Origin: Paraflavitalea sp. CAU 1676
Lineage (GTDB): Bacteria > Bacteroidota > Bacteroidia > Chitinophagales > Chitinophagaceae
Reading direction: 5' to 3'
Assembly (NCBI RefSeq): GCF_029223285.1
Contig: NZ_JARHUJ010000007.1
Span: 556,247 to 620,246 of the forward strand
DNA length: 64,000 nt
Shown one piece after another: positions 44,636 through 51,705 of this stretch. The stretch's first letter is position 1, and each line of letters starts with the position of its first letter. The notes below the pieces were generated by a model that saw only the letters and a list, made by a program, of their open reading frames with translations, searched no databases and was not told the origin of the DNA. A program made the translations under genes and the position numbers.

Positions 44636-45064
44636 TCAATATCCTACAACAACGTTACGCGGTATTATTATCCATCCACTATCTGGAGCATTACTGAATT
44701 CCTTGTATACGGGCCATTCATAGTGGATCTTTGAAACATCAGGCCTCCTGTAAGAAAATTCAACAATAAACCGGTCTCCAAATTTGAGACTGTCTATTCC
44801 ATATATGGAACGAGTTCCTTCCTGTGTTTCCCCGGCGTATTGGAAAGTATAATGATAGTGGTCTCCATTTTTCAGTGAGCCTGTTTTCTTATATACAGTT
44901 CCTATAGAATAGCGCGCGTGCTCTTTTATTTCCTTACGCCTCCAAAAGGGATTTATGAACCCCCAAATTATAAATCCTATCATCAGAAATAAAATAATCA
45001 AATCTCTTTTTCTTGTTCTAGGGCGTTTTCCCATTTTTGCTACTATTAGATTCTGTAACTGCAT
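44636..45064 (-). CDS. Hypothetical membrane-anchored protein
   Basis: 142 residues; a better start may be the Met 10 codons in (MGKRPRTRKRD), placing a basic tail before the single helix (LIILFLMIGFIIWGFI). The exterior domain, with YKKTGSLKNGDHYHYTFQY and FGDRFIVEFSY, recalls DUF3592-type small domains. It is the first of an AT-rich series of minus-strand orphan genes. Confidence 0.6.
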   Translation of the reverse strand: MQLQNLIVAKMGKRPRTRKRDLIILFLMIGFIIWGFINPFWRRKEIKEHARYSIGTVYKKTGSLKNGDHYHYTFQYAGETQEGTRSIYGIDSLKFGDRFIVEFSYRRPDVSKIHYEWPVYKEFSNAPDSGWIIIPRNVVVGY

Positions 45065-45129
45065 TGAAAATACTACAGAAAGTGGCTCGTGAGCCCCCCT
45101 CGCCTTTATACGGTCTGCAATCCGTTGTT

Positions 45130-45576
45130 CTAGCTTTCGACTGACCCCTTCCCAAAAAAGTTAAGAACCCTGGATGACGACCATTCAGCGAAAACTACAA
45201 TTATCAGACTGTGCAATAAAGTATTAGTTACCATGGGCTGGAATATCGATGCAATAAAAAACGGGAACGCTAAAATGGTGTATGAAAAGGCGTACAAACC
45301 CATAGTCACCATAACCCTTTTCCGCTTTGAATCAAAATCCAATGGGTAGCTCAATAACTTCACGCAAGCATAACTACACAACAATATCAGGCCATCTTTC
45401 CACTTAAAACTGCATATAAAATCAGCTGCATTGTTATTTGCCGAAAAAAAGCAAGCGATTTTCAAATAAATATGACCAATTACGAATACTAGCGCAATGG
45501 CGATGCAACTTACAATAAGGTGGTTGGCAACTTTTTTCATAAGAACGATTGGCCGAAGGTTTTTAGGTATAGCCAT
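45130..45576 (-). CDS. Hypothetical four-helix membrane protein
   Basis: 148 residues, or 136 from the Met at 45540 (MKKVANHL). Four hydrophobic segments (LIVSCIAIALVFVIGHIY; GLILLCSYACVKLL; MGLYAFSYTILAFPFFIAS; TLLHSLIIVVFAEW) with short loops. No family recognised. It lies 18 nt downstream (in its own direction) of the propeller gene stop. Confidence 0.6.
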   Translation of the reverse strand: MAIPKNLRPIVLMKKVANHLIVSCIAIALVFVIGHIYLKIACFFSANNNAADFICSFKWKDGLILLCSYACVKLLSYPLDFDSKRKRVMVTMGLYAFSYTILAFPFFIASIFQPMVTNTLLHSLIIVVFAEWSSSRVLNFFGKGSVES

Positions 45577-45594
45577 CTTCTACCGGGCACTTGT

Positions 45595-46830
45595 TTACCA
45601 ATAGATTACATCGTCATAGGATGACAAATAATTTTCTCCGGTAACCAGATCTTGCTGAATTTGGAAGGCGTATCTATGCTTCTCCTTATGCTTAAATCTC
45701 GTTTTCTCCAACTCCCTCCCCTCATGTAGGGAAACCACTCTAAATATCTCTTTGTCACTAACTAACAATTTACCTGCAAGCATTGCAACACCTGGCTCAT
45801 CAATTGCATTAAAGCTATATTCCCAATTCACATTACCAGTTGCAACATTCAATAATCGAACTTTAACAGGATATATAATCCGATCAATATCCTCTTCGTT
45901 CGGCAATGGATTTCCCAAAGAAAAATCCACCACATAGCCATCAGCAACACAAAAAATAACCTTTTTATGGCTATACGACGCCGACTTCCATCTTATCGAT
46001 CCACTCAGCTTATCCAATGCAACAACACTCGAATCATCTTTAATTAAGAATAAACCATCAGCACTAAGTGGACTAATCCCATAGTAATTTCCTCTTTCCT
46101 GAATCGAAAACTCCCATTGAACAGTACCTGACTTTCCAATCGCATAAAGTTTAAGTCGATCACCCTGAACCTCATCTCCGGAAAGTAGATTCATATCCTT
46201 GTTCAATGGAAGCGAAACAGCACTTACCAATGGACTAACTGTCCGGGAGGAGTTATTATTTCGAAAAGCGGTTGTTTTCATTGTCGACAGATCGACAACA
46301 GCCACGCCATAAACATTAGAAACCAAATACATCTGGCGCCCATTTACCAGAATTTGACCAGGCGCCACGACATCACTAAGCAGCAACTTTCTAGTGCTCT
46401 TTTTATACGACCTCAACGACACAATATGCAACACAGCAGGTTCTGTCCTGTCAATACAATACAATGAATCTCCCTCCACATCAAACGCGCTACGTATATA
46501 ATTCCCGATTGGATCCCTCACCTCAAACAAAAGCTGCTTCGACGATAAGTCAATTCCCAAAAAGTAGCTTGTATCAAACCGGTTTACCGCTTTAATGAAC
46601 AGCCGATGCTCTTTAATTTTAGTATCAATTACGGTCAACTCCTTTCCGATGATTGTATGTATATTGAGGGAATCGGCTGCATACTTTGCCACATCCCGGT
46701 GCAGCGAATAATTGTATCCACCCGATCTGCACTCAAGCCAAGCCGTGAAGATCACTATCAAACCGAAAAACAATAGGAATCTGGATACTCTATTGCGTAT
46801 TAATTTGCAAATCATTCTTGTAGTAAGCAT
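45595..46830 (-). CDS. PQQ-like beta-propeller exported protein
   Basis: 411 residues. N-terminal membrane segment (FLLFFGLIVIFTAWLECRSGG) with a Cys that could be lipidated. Propeller-like blades follow: LLFEVRDPIGNYIRSAFD, VQWEFSIQERGNYYGISP, VVALDKLSGSIRWKSASY, LNVATGNVNWEYSFNAIDE. These W-x-(Y/F) closures match PQQ/quinoprotein-like repeats, but catalytic dehydrogenase residues are not evident. Probably a binding or scaffold protein. Base composition is AT-rich. Confidence 0.65.
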   Translation of the reverse strand: MLTTRMICKLIRNRVSRFLLFFGLIVIFTAWLECRSGGYNYSLHRDVAKYAADSLNIHTIIGKELTVIDTKIKEHRLFIKAVNRFDTSYFLGIDLSSKQLLFEVRDPIGNYIRSAFDVEGDSLYCIDRTEPAVLHIVSLRSYKKSTRKLLLSDVVAPGQILVNGRQMYLVSNVYGVAVVDLSTMKTTAFRNNNSSRTVSPLVSAVSLPLNKDMNLLSGDEVQGDRLKLYAIGKSGTVQWEFSIQERGNYYGISPLSADGLFLIKDDSSVVALDKLSGSIRWKSASYSHKKVIFCVADGYVVDFSLGNPLPNEEDIDRIIYPVKVRLLNVATGNVNWEYSFNAIDEPGVAMLAGKLLVSDKEIFRVVSLHEGRELEKTRFKHKEKHRYAFQIQQDLVTGENYLSSYDDVIYW

Positions 46831-46957
46831 TTATATTAGCAAGGGCAATTCAGACATCGCCTCGCAAAAGGGCGCCGATACCAAAGGTTTAAAATTCAGA
46901 TGCTATTTCATACCAAAACCGCGGCCAGGTTGCTGCGGTTTATTGTTCTCCTACTAT

Positions 46958-47512
46958 TCAATTAGAACTGCGTAGCGCTTCAATCTTCAATTGCCTGGAA
47001 CTATCTACATACAAAATAGAATCTGGCACCGATCCCACATAGGCCTTCACGGTATTTGCTAATACACTATCCCGGAAGAATACTTTGAATCTATCCAATT
47101 CGCCATGTTGTAAACTATCCTGATCTCTTACCCACATCCCTTTCTTAAAATCATACAAGCTAGCTAAGGCTATATAATTCTCTTCAAGACTCGTTAGGCT
47201 ATCAAAACTATCAATCTCTATTACAAATTTATACCCATGTGCGGTGTCCGTAACGGGCACAAAGTTTTCCGGAAAGTTGACTATCTCCGAAGTAATCAAA
47301 TCCCTGTTCGTATAAAGGGTATCCAACCCTTTCAAATACATTTTAATATAGAAGGGTGAAACAGAAACCCTATATACTTTGCTAACATCCGGAATTCTGT
47401 TACCCGCCTTATATAAACAAGATGTCATTATAACCAGCGTTCCTAAAAAGCAGAGGACATTTTTCATCATTGCCCCAAAATACCTGTTTTTATGATAAAA
47501 CAAAAGCACCAC
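46958..47512 (-). CDS. Hypothetical lipoprotein
   Basis: The likely start is one of the Met pair at codons 15-16 (about 47470), giving the lipoprotein signal MKNVLCFLGTLVIMTSCLY; the full frame is 184 residues. The rest is a mixed alpha/beta domain (YRVSVSPFYIKMYLKGLDTL, YKFVIEIDSFDSL). No family recognised. Confidence 0.55.
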   Translation of the reverse strand: MVLLFYHKNRYFGAMMKNVLCFLGTLVIMTSCLYKAGNRIPDVSKVYRVSVSPFYIKMYLKGLDTLYTNRDLITSEIVNFPENFVPVTDTAHGYKFVIEIDSFDSLTSLEENYIALASLYDFKKGMWVRDQDSLQHGELDRFKVFFRDSVLANTVKAYVGSVPDSILYVDSSRQLKIEALRSSN

Positions 47513-47540
47513 CCCTTTTCAGGTTCGCATTGGAGTGCAT
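47497..47540 (-). terminator. Probable terminator, sharing a 27-nt motif with 49057-49083
   Basis: On the minus strand GCACTCC pairs loosely with GGGTGGTGC and is followed by TTTTGTTTT. The segment 47497-47523 matches 49057-49083 in 25 of 27 positions. Confidence 0.45.
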
Positions 47541-47628
47541 TCAAGTTCAAATTGATAAATATTACCTGAATATGCTTCTTTCATAATCTTGTCATAAAAG
47601 TAAAGTTGACCATAAAATTGCTACGTGA

Positions 47629-48294
47629 TCACAGTTTGGGAACAAATCCAAACTGCTTGATTTTTACACCCTTCAATCTCACCCTATCAATTGTCAAAAC
47701 AGAAATCGTAGTGCCAGACATATGATATGGTAATAACTCATATCGTTGCTGGTTTTTGATCTCCTCTAAATTATCTATTGCATATTCAGTGAGACTAAGG
47801 ATTTTGTTATGATAGTCGTCAGCAGTCGCGAACGTCCCGTAAACCCTTATAACCAAGCCCTTGACATCGACTGTTCCTTTGTATATTGAGTCGACGACTT
47901 CATAAGGGACCATTTCATGTAAGGTCCAATTTTGGTCCTTTTCCAAATGATACATGTCCCTATATCCTTGCAATACATCTTTAGCTATATAAACAGTATC
48001 GTCTTTCCCAAATTCCTTATAAGCAATAGTGGCAAAGTCTTTTTTCGGCACATGTATACCAAACGGCCCCAACAAAATCAGCACAGGAAGTCCAGGAGCT
48101 TTATGTTCAAAGTTTTTAATAACAAAGTTCAATAACTGATCCTGGGTCTTTTGCTTTGCAGTAGAATCGTCGACGCTCCCTGTGGAAATAATTGTTATCC
48201 CTTGCCTGCTGCTAATATAATACCTGGATTGATTGGAAAACACCTCGTTTTTACACAAGAACAGCAACAAGAAAAAAAGACATATTCGCATCAT
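47629..48294 (-). CDS. Hypothetical exported protein
   Basis: 221 residues with a signal peptide (ICLFFLLLFLCKNEVFS) and a mixed fold (LPVLILLGPFGIHVPK, VKGLVIRVYGTFATAD, GTTISVLTIDRVRLKGVKI). No family recognised. AT-rich. Its neighbours are also orphans. Confidence 0.6.
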   Translation of the reverse strand: MMRICLFFLLLFLCKNEVFSNQSRYYISSRQGITIISTGSVDDSTAKQKTQDQLLNFVIKNFEHKAPGLPVLILLGPFGIHVPKKDFATIAYKEFGKDDTVYIAKDVLQGYRDMYHLEKDQNWTLHEMVPYEVVDSIYKGTVDVKGLVIRVYGTFATADDYHNKILSLTEYAIDNLEEIKNQQRYELLPYHMSGTTISVLTIDRVRLKGVKIKQFGFVPKL

Positions 48295-48318
48295 ATAGTC
48301 GATTCTAAATTATTGTAC

Positions 48319-48420
48319 TTAATGCTTTCCGTTCAACCAGTTCTTAAGTCCCCTATTGGGATCATTATCACAATCCAATCTTGGATTAATGCCATTCTTC
48401 GACCTGAGACCGCCTTTCAC
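48319..48420 (-). CDS. Possible very small ORF or a severed C-terminal fragment
   Basis: 33 codons from a GTG; ends INPRLDCDNDPNRGLKNWLN then GKH. It reads like the tail of a larger protein but has no matching upstream part in any frame: a stop precedes it by a few codons. It starts just after the 48430 gene. Confidence 0.25.
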   Translation of the reverse strand: MKGGLRSKNGINPRLDCDNDPNRGLKNWLNGKH

Positions 48421-48429
48421 CTCTTCTCA

Positions 48430-48612
48430 TCACTCAACCTTCTTAAAAATCATTACCGTACTATCACCCAGTTTACTATCAGCAAATCCATTGTGTTTCT
48501 TGCTGTCTTCGATCACGCCTTCAGCAAAACCCCGCATTTGAAGATAAAGCAAGCCGGCTGCAATAATGATCACAGTAGAAAACATAACCAGCATCTTTGT
48601 ATTTCGTCTCAT
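48430..48612 (-). CDS. Small single-helix membrane protein
   Basis: 60 residues: basic start MRRNTK, one helix (MLVMFSTVIIIAAGLLYLQM), then a short polar tail ending VMIFKKVE. No family recognised. Could be a small secreted or anchored peptide. Confidence 0.45.
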   Translation of the reverse strand: MRRNTKMLVMFSTVIIIAAGLLYLQMRGFAEGVIEDSKKHNGFADSKLGDSTVMIFKKVE

Positions 48613-48656
48613 ATTTCAAATTAAATAACCAGTTGCCTAGTCCGCGCCCGGCTCCC

Positions 48657-49004
48657 CTAATCCAACCACCAAACCGATGCGCCGCCCGGATCTACGAAAA
48701 GGATTACTACCATTGTAGCAGTTCCCAGCGTATAAAATGTCATAAATCGCCACATCCGATTTTCAGGTATGGCACGCATGGTCACTAAAATACAGACAAA
48801 CAAAAGATTTATCGCCACAGAGAATACCGCGGGGCCAAACAGCCATGATGTTAAATTGCTTACCAAACTCAACACATGAGTGGCAACTCCCGGATGACGC
48901 CTCGCTACAAAATTCTTTGACCAATAGTAATAAGTATACAAACTTGCCCCAAAAAGCAAGGGTACACAACTCAACACTACACTGGCAATACGGAAAAATT
49001 TCAT
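48657..49004 (-). CDS. Hypothetical multi-helix membrane protein
   Basis: 115 residues with a signal-like first helix (ASVVLSCVPLLFGASLYTYYYW) and three others (LTSWLFGPAVFSVAINLLFVCILV; WRFMTFYTLGTATMVVILFV). No family recognised. Part of the AT-rich minus-strand series. Confidence 0.55.
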   Translation of the reverse strand: MKFFRIASVVLSCVPLLFGASLYTYYYWSKNFVARRHPGVATHVLSLVSNLTSWLFGPAVFSVAINLLFVCILVTMRAIPENRMWRFMTFYTLGTATMVVILFVDPGGASVWWLD

Positions 49005-49056
49005 GAGATAATGACGTGCAAGTTTAGCAGCCCGTCAAGATAATAAACAATTTCAC

Positions 49057-49091
49057 AAAACAAAAACGCCACCCCTTTTCAGGAATGGCGT
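49057..49091 (-). terminator. Intrinsic terminator of the secreted propeller gene
   Basis: On the minus strand ACGCCA (49091-49086) pairs with TGGCGT (49071-49066), with further inner pairing, then TTTTTGTTTT. It lies 25 nt after the 49116 stop. Confidence 0.65.
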
Positions 49092-49115
49092 ACATATCAA
49101 AAAAAACACACAAGC

Positions 49116-50960
49116 TCAAGGCTGCACAAACATGACAGACTGCTTTTCCTTTCCGGCTACCGTCAGCACATAGGTGCCGGCAGACAGTTTGCCGGTGGGC
49201 AAATCAATCCTGTTGACGCCGCGGCGAACGCTAAATGACTTTCGCACCAACACCTGTCCGCCGACAGTAGTAATTAATACTGTTACATGCTGATCTGCTG
49301 GTGACTGGTAAGTTGCCACTACCGCTAAGGCAACCGGGTTACCCTGGAGCGAAAGTTTTTCACCAGTCCCTTTCACGGTTACCCGCACAATCGCCGTCCG
49401 CGTCTCTTTACCGTTTTCATCCCGTGCAAGCACCTGGTAATACAATACCGCACTGCTAACACTTGCGAGGTTTTCATCTTTAAATGAATAATTACCCGTT
49501 TTACCTGAATTTTGGGCATCAATCGTAGCGATGCGTGTATAATGACGCCCATCCTCACTCCTTAAAACGGTAAAGCTACCAGAAGTCGACTCTTCGCTCA
49601 CGCGCCAGTTAAGCGATACCGCTTTGCCTTCATAACGACCCGTAAAATCAATAAAGTCGATCGGCAAGGTACTGAAGGCCTCTACCTGAACCAACCATAC
49701 ATCTGCCTCCCCGTTATTGTAATTCGACGACAGGTCCTCATCAGTGGAATGCGTAAAACCACACAATACGAGTGTATGATCAGCATTCTCATGAACCGCA
49801 TACAATTCGTCACCTGACGTACCTCCTATTACTTTCGCATAATGTATGGTGCCTGTGTTGGAAACTTTCATTACCCAGCCATCACCGCCGCCCTTGCTCA
49901 CGGGAAAGTCGCCATCGTACGAATAAGTCTTTCCACACAATACATATCCTCCATCGGCAGATTTCTTTAAGGCACTTACGAAGTCATCCTCCGAACCTCC
50001 ATAGGATTGCTGCCATTCTATAGACAGATCATTTTTCAACTTCACCAGCCAGATATCCGAATTACCATGATTAGTGGCTATATCACCGCCGATCGATCGC
50101 ACATTAGCGGCCATAATAAACCCGCCATCGATCGTTGGCAGTACCGACATGATCACATCGTCGCCGGCACCTCCAAACGTCTTTTGCCATACCAGGCCAC
50201 CCGTAAGATCCAGCTTTACCAGCCAACAATCGAAGCCGCCACGATTCACAGTCACATCACCATTGGCCGATTCAGCCGCACCTCCGATCACATACCCGTC
50301 GGTCACGGCCACGACATCAAATGCCTGCTCATCGACCGATCCACCTAACGCCTTTCTCCATTGTATGGCCCCTGCATTATTGAGTTTAACGATCCAGTAA
50401 TCCCACTGGCCGTGATTACTTGCCACATCTCCATTGTTCGACTTCGTGTGGCCGCAAACAACATAGCCGTTATCCGCGGTCTGAATGATCTTCCAGGGTA
50501 CATCAGACTCTGTACCACCCAGACTTTTTTGCCAGTCGATGGTTCCGTCCGATTTTAATTTTACGATCCAATAATCATTATTGCCATGGTTGCCAGACAC
50601 ATCCCCGTTATTGGAGGTGGAAAAAGCGGCCAGTATGTATCCACCATCGCTGGTTTGCTGAATTGTACTTACATCGTCGTATCCCGATCCGCCCAATCGT
50701 TGGTGCCAGGTAAGGCCTCCGGTCTTATCCATTTTAGTAACCCAAATGTCACCCAGCCCACGTTCAACACCGCCCACATCCCCATCCGACGACAGTGTAT
50801 GTCCGGCCAGAATTACGCCTTCATCCGAAGTGGGAGCCATAGCATAAGCCGCATCGAAAAATGAGCCGCCATACAACTTTTGCCATTTGATAGCCGGAGC
50901 CTGAGAGAAAGAAAATGCGGGAATAACAAACAAGAGAGAATTAAGTAGACCTCGTTTCAT
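49116..50960 (-). CDS. Secreted repeat propeller protein with type IX-like C-terminal sorting domain
   Basis: 614 residues. Signal peptide ending PAFSFSQA. Seven repeats of about 56 residues (about 22-435), each with a GG(S/T)-x-x-D start, DGGY(I/V)(L/I)-type strand, NGD(V/I)-x-x-NHG loop and W(I/L)VK(L/M). A fibronectin-like segment follows (LNWRVSEESTSGSFTVLRS), then a C-terminal domain of about 75 residues with GGQVLVRKSF, GVNRIDLP and TYVLTV, as in type A sorting domains of T9SS cargo. Likely exported to the cell surface; ligand unknown. Confidence 0.8.
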   Translation of the reverse strand: MKRGLLNSLLFVIPAFSFSQAPAIKWQKLYGGSFFDAAYAMAPTSDEGVILAGHTLSSDGDVGGVERGLGDIWVTKMDKTGGLTWHQRLGGSGYDDVSTIQQTSDGGYILAAFSTSNNGDVSGNHGNNDYWIVKLKSDGTIDWQKSLGGTESDVPWKIIQTADNGYVVCGHTKSNNGDVASNHGQWDYWIVKLNNAGAIQWRKALGGSVDEQAFDVVAVTDGYVIGGAAESANGDVTVNRGGFDCWLVKLDLTGGLVWQKTFGGAGDDVIMSVLPTIDGGFIMAANVRSIGGDIATNHGNSDIWLVKLKNDLSIEWQQSYGGSEDDFVSALKKSADGGYVLCGKTYSYDGDFPVSKGGGDGWVMKVSNTGTIHYAKVIGGTSGDELYAVHENADHTLVLCGFTHSTDEDLSSNYNNGEADVWLVQVEAFSTLPIDFIDFTGRYEGKAVSLNWRVSEESTSGSFTVLRSEDGRHYTRIATIDAQNSGKTGNYSFKDENLASVSSAVLYYQVLARDENGKETRTAIVRVTVKGTGEKLSLQGNPVALAVVATYQSPADQHVTVLITTVGGQVLVRKSFSVRRGVNRIDLPTGKLSAGTYVLTVAGKEKQSVMFVQP

Positions 50961-51112
50961 CGGCTGGTTTTGGTTTTCTGTATTAGATTAATAGGAGCCG
51001 CAAATGTAGCGGGCCTCAAAACCCAACACAAACCACAACGCACCAATCAATGGAATGGCTGACCGAAGAAACAGATTTAAGGCTTGAAATGATTCAGATC
51101 TGCATCCGCAAG

Positions 51113-51565
51113 TCAATCCGCGGAAGCCAGCCAACCTCCATTACTTCTATGCCTGCCTAAGTTTATAGAATCAAATTCGTCCAGGCCGATATCCCTGACT
51201 ACCCCCAACTCTTTCAAAACTGAGTTTATGGCACCTGGCCCGAAGGGGAATAACTTATCCCGTTTGCCGTCACGCCAAATTATTGCTGTCTGCCCCCCTT
51301 GACCACAATACTCGGCCTCGACATAACCAATGCAACTATTGCCAATGATGGCCAAGACCTTGACTTCTATATTACTTGACATATACGTAAGGCTGCCAAT
51401 ATCTTCAGAGATGATGAACTCATTCATTTCGTCATACAATTCTTCTGTCATTGGGATGATAAATATCTTTTTCCCAACACTTACAAGCTTAGCCTGTTGA
51501 TACCGATCTGCTATTACCTGCAGGTCCGGTTGCTCACCAATAAATGCAAAAAGAATATAACTCAT
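51113..51565 (-). CDS. Hypothetical small soluble protein
   Basis: 150 residues without signal or membrane helix. Acidic; LFAFIGEQPDLQVIADRYQQ, FIIPMTEELYDEMNEFI, YVEAEYCGQGGQTAIIWRDG, then FGPGAINSVLKELGV. No family recognised. Soluble, acidic, stand-alone proteins of this kind are often immunity proteins, but nothing here proves it. Confidence 0.55.
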   Translation of the reverse strand: MSYILFAFIGEQPDLQVIADRYQQAKLVSVGKKIFIIPMTEELYDEMNEFIISEDIGSLTYMSSNIEVKVLAIIGNSCIGYVEAEYCGQGGQTAIIWRDGKRDKLFPFGPGAINSVLKELGVVRDIGLDEFDSINLGRHRSNGGWLASAD

Positions 51566-51644
51566 TGAATGTCCTTTTTCGTCAATACAACTACTTATGT
51601 ACCGCTCTCACCAAGATAACAAACATTCCCACATTCCTACAACC

Positions 51645-51679
51645 TAAAAAGGGCGCCCTACCTTACGGTGGGACGCCCT
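51645..51679 (-). terminator. Intrinsic terminator of the sialic-acid operon
   Basis: On the minus strand AGGGCGTCCCACC, loop GTAA, GGTAGGGCGCCC (51651-51679), with a single bulge, then TTTTT (51650-51646). It lies 26 nt after the symporter stop. Confidence 0.8.
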
Positions 51680-51705
51680 CGAATATTTTTCACGCTCAGA
51701 CTAAC

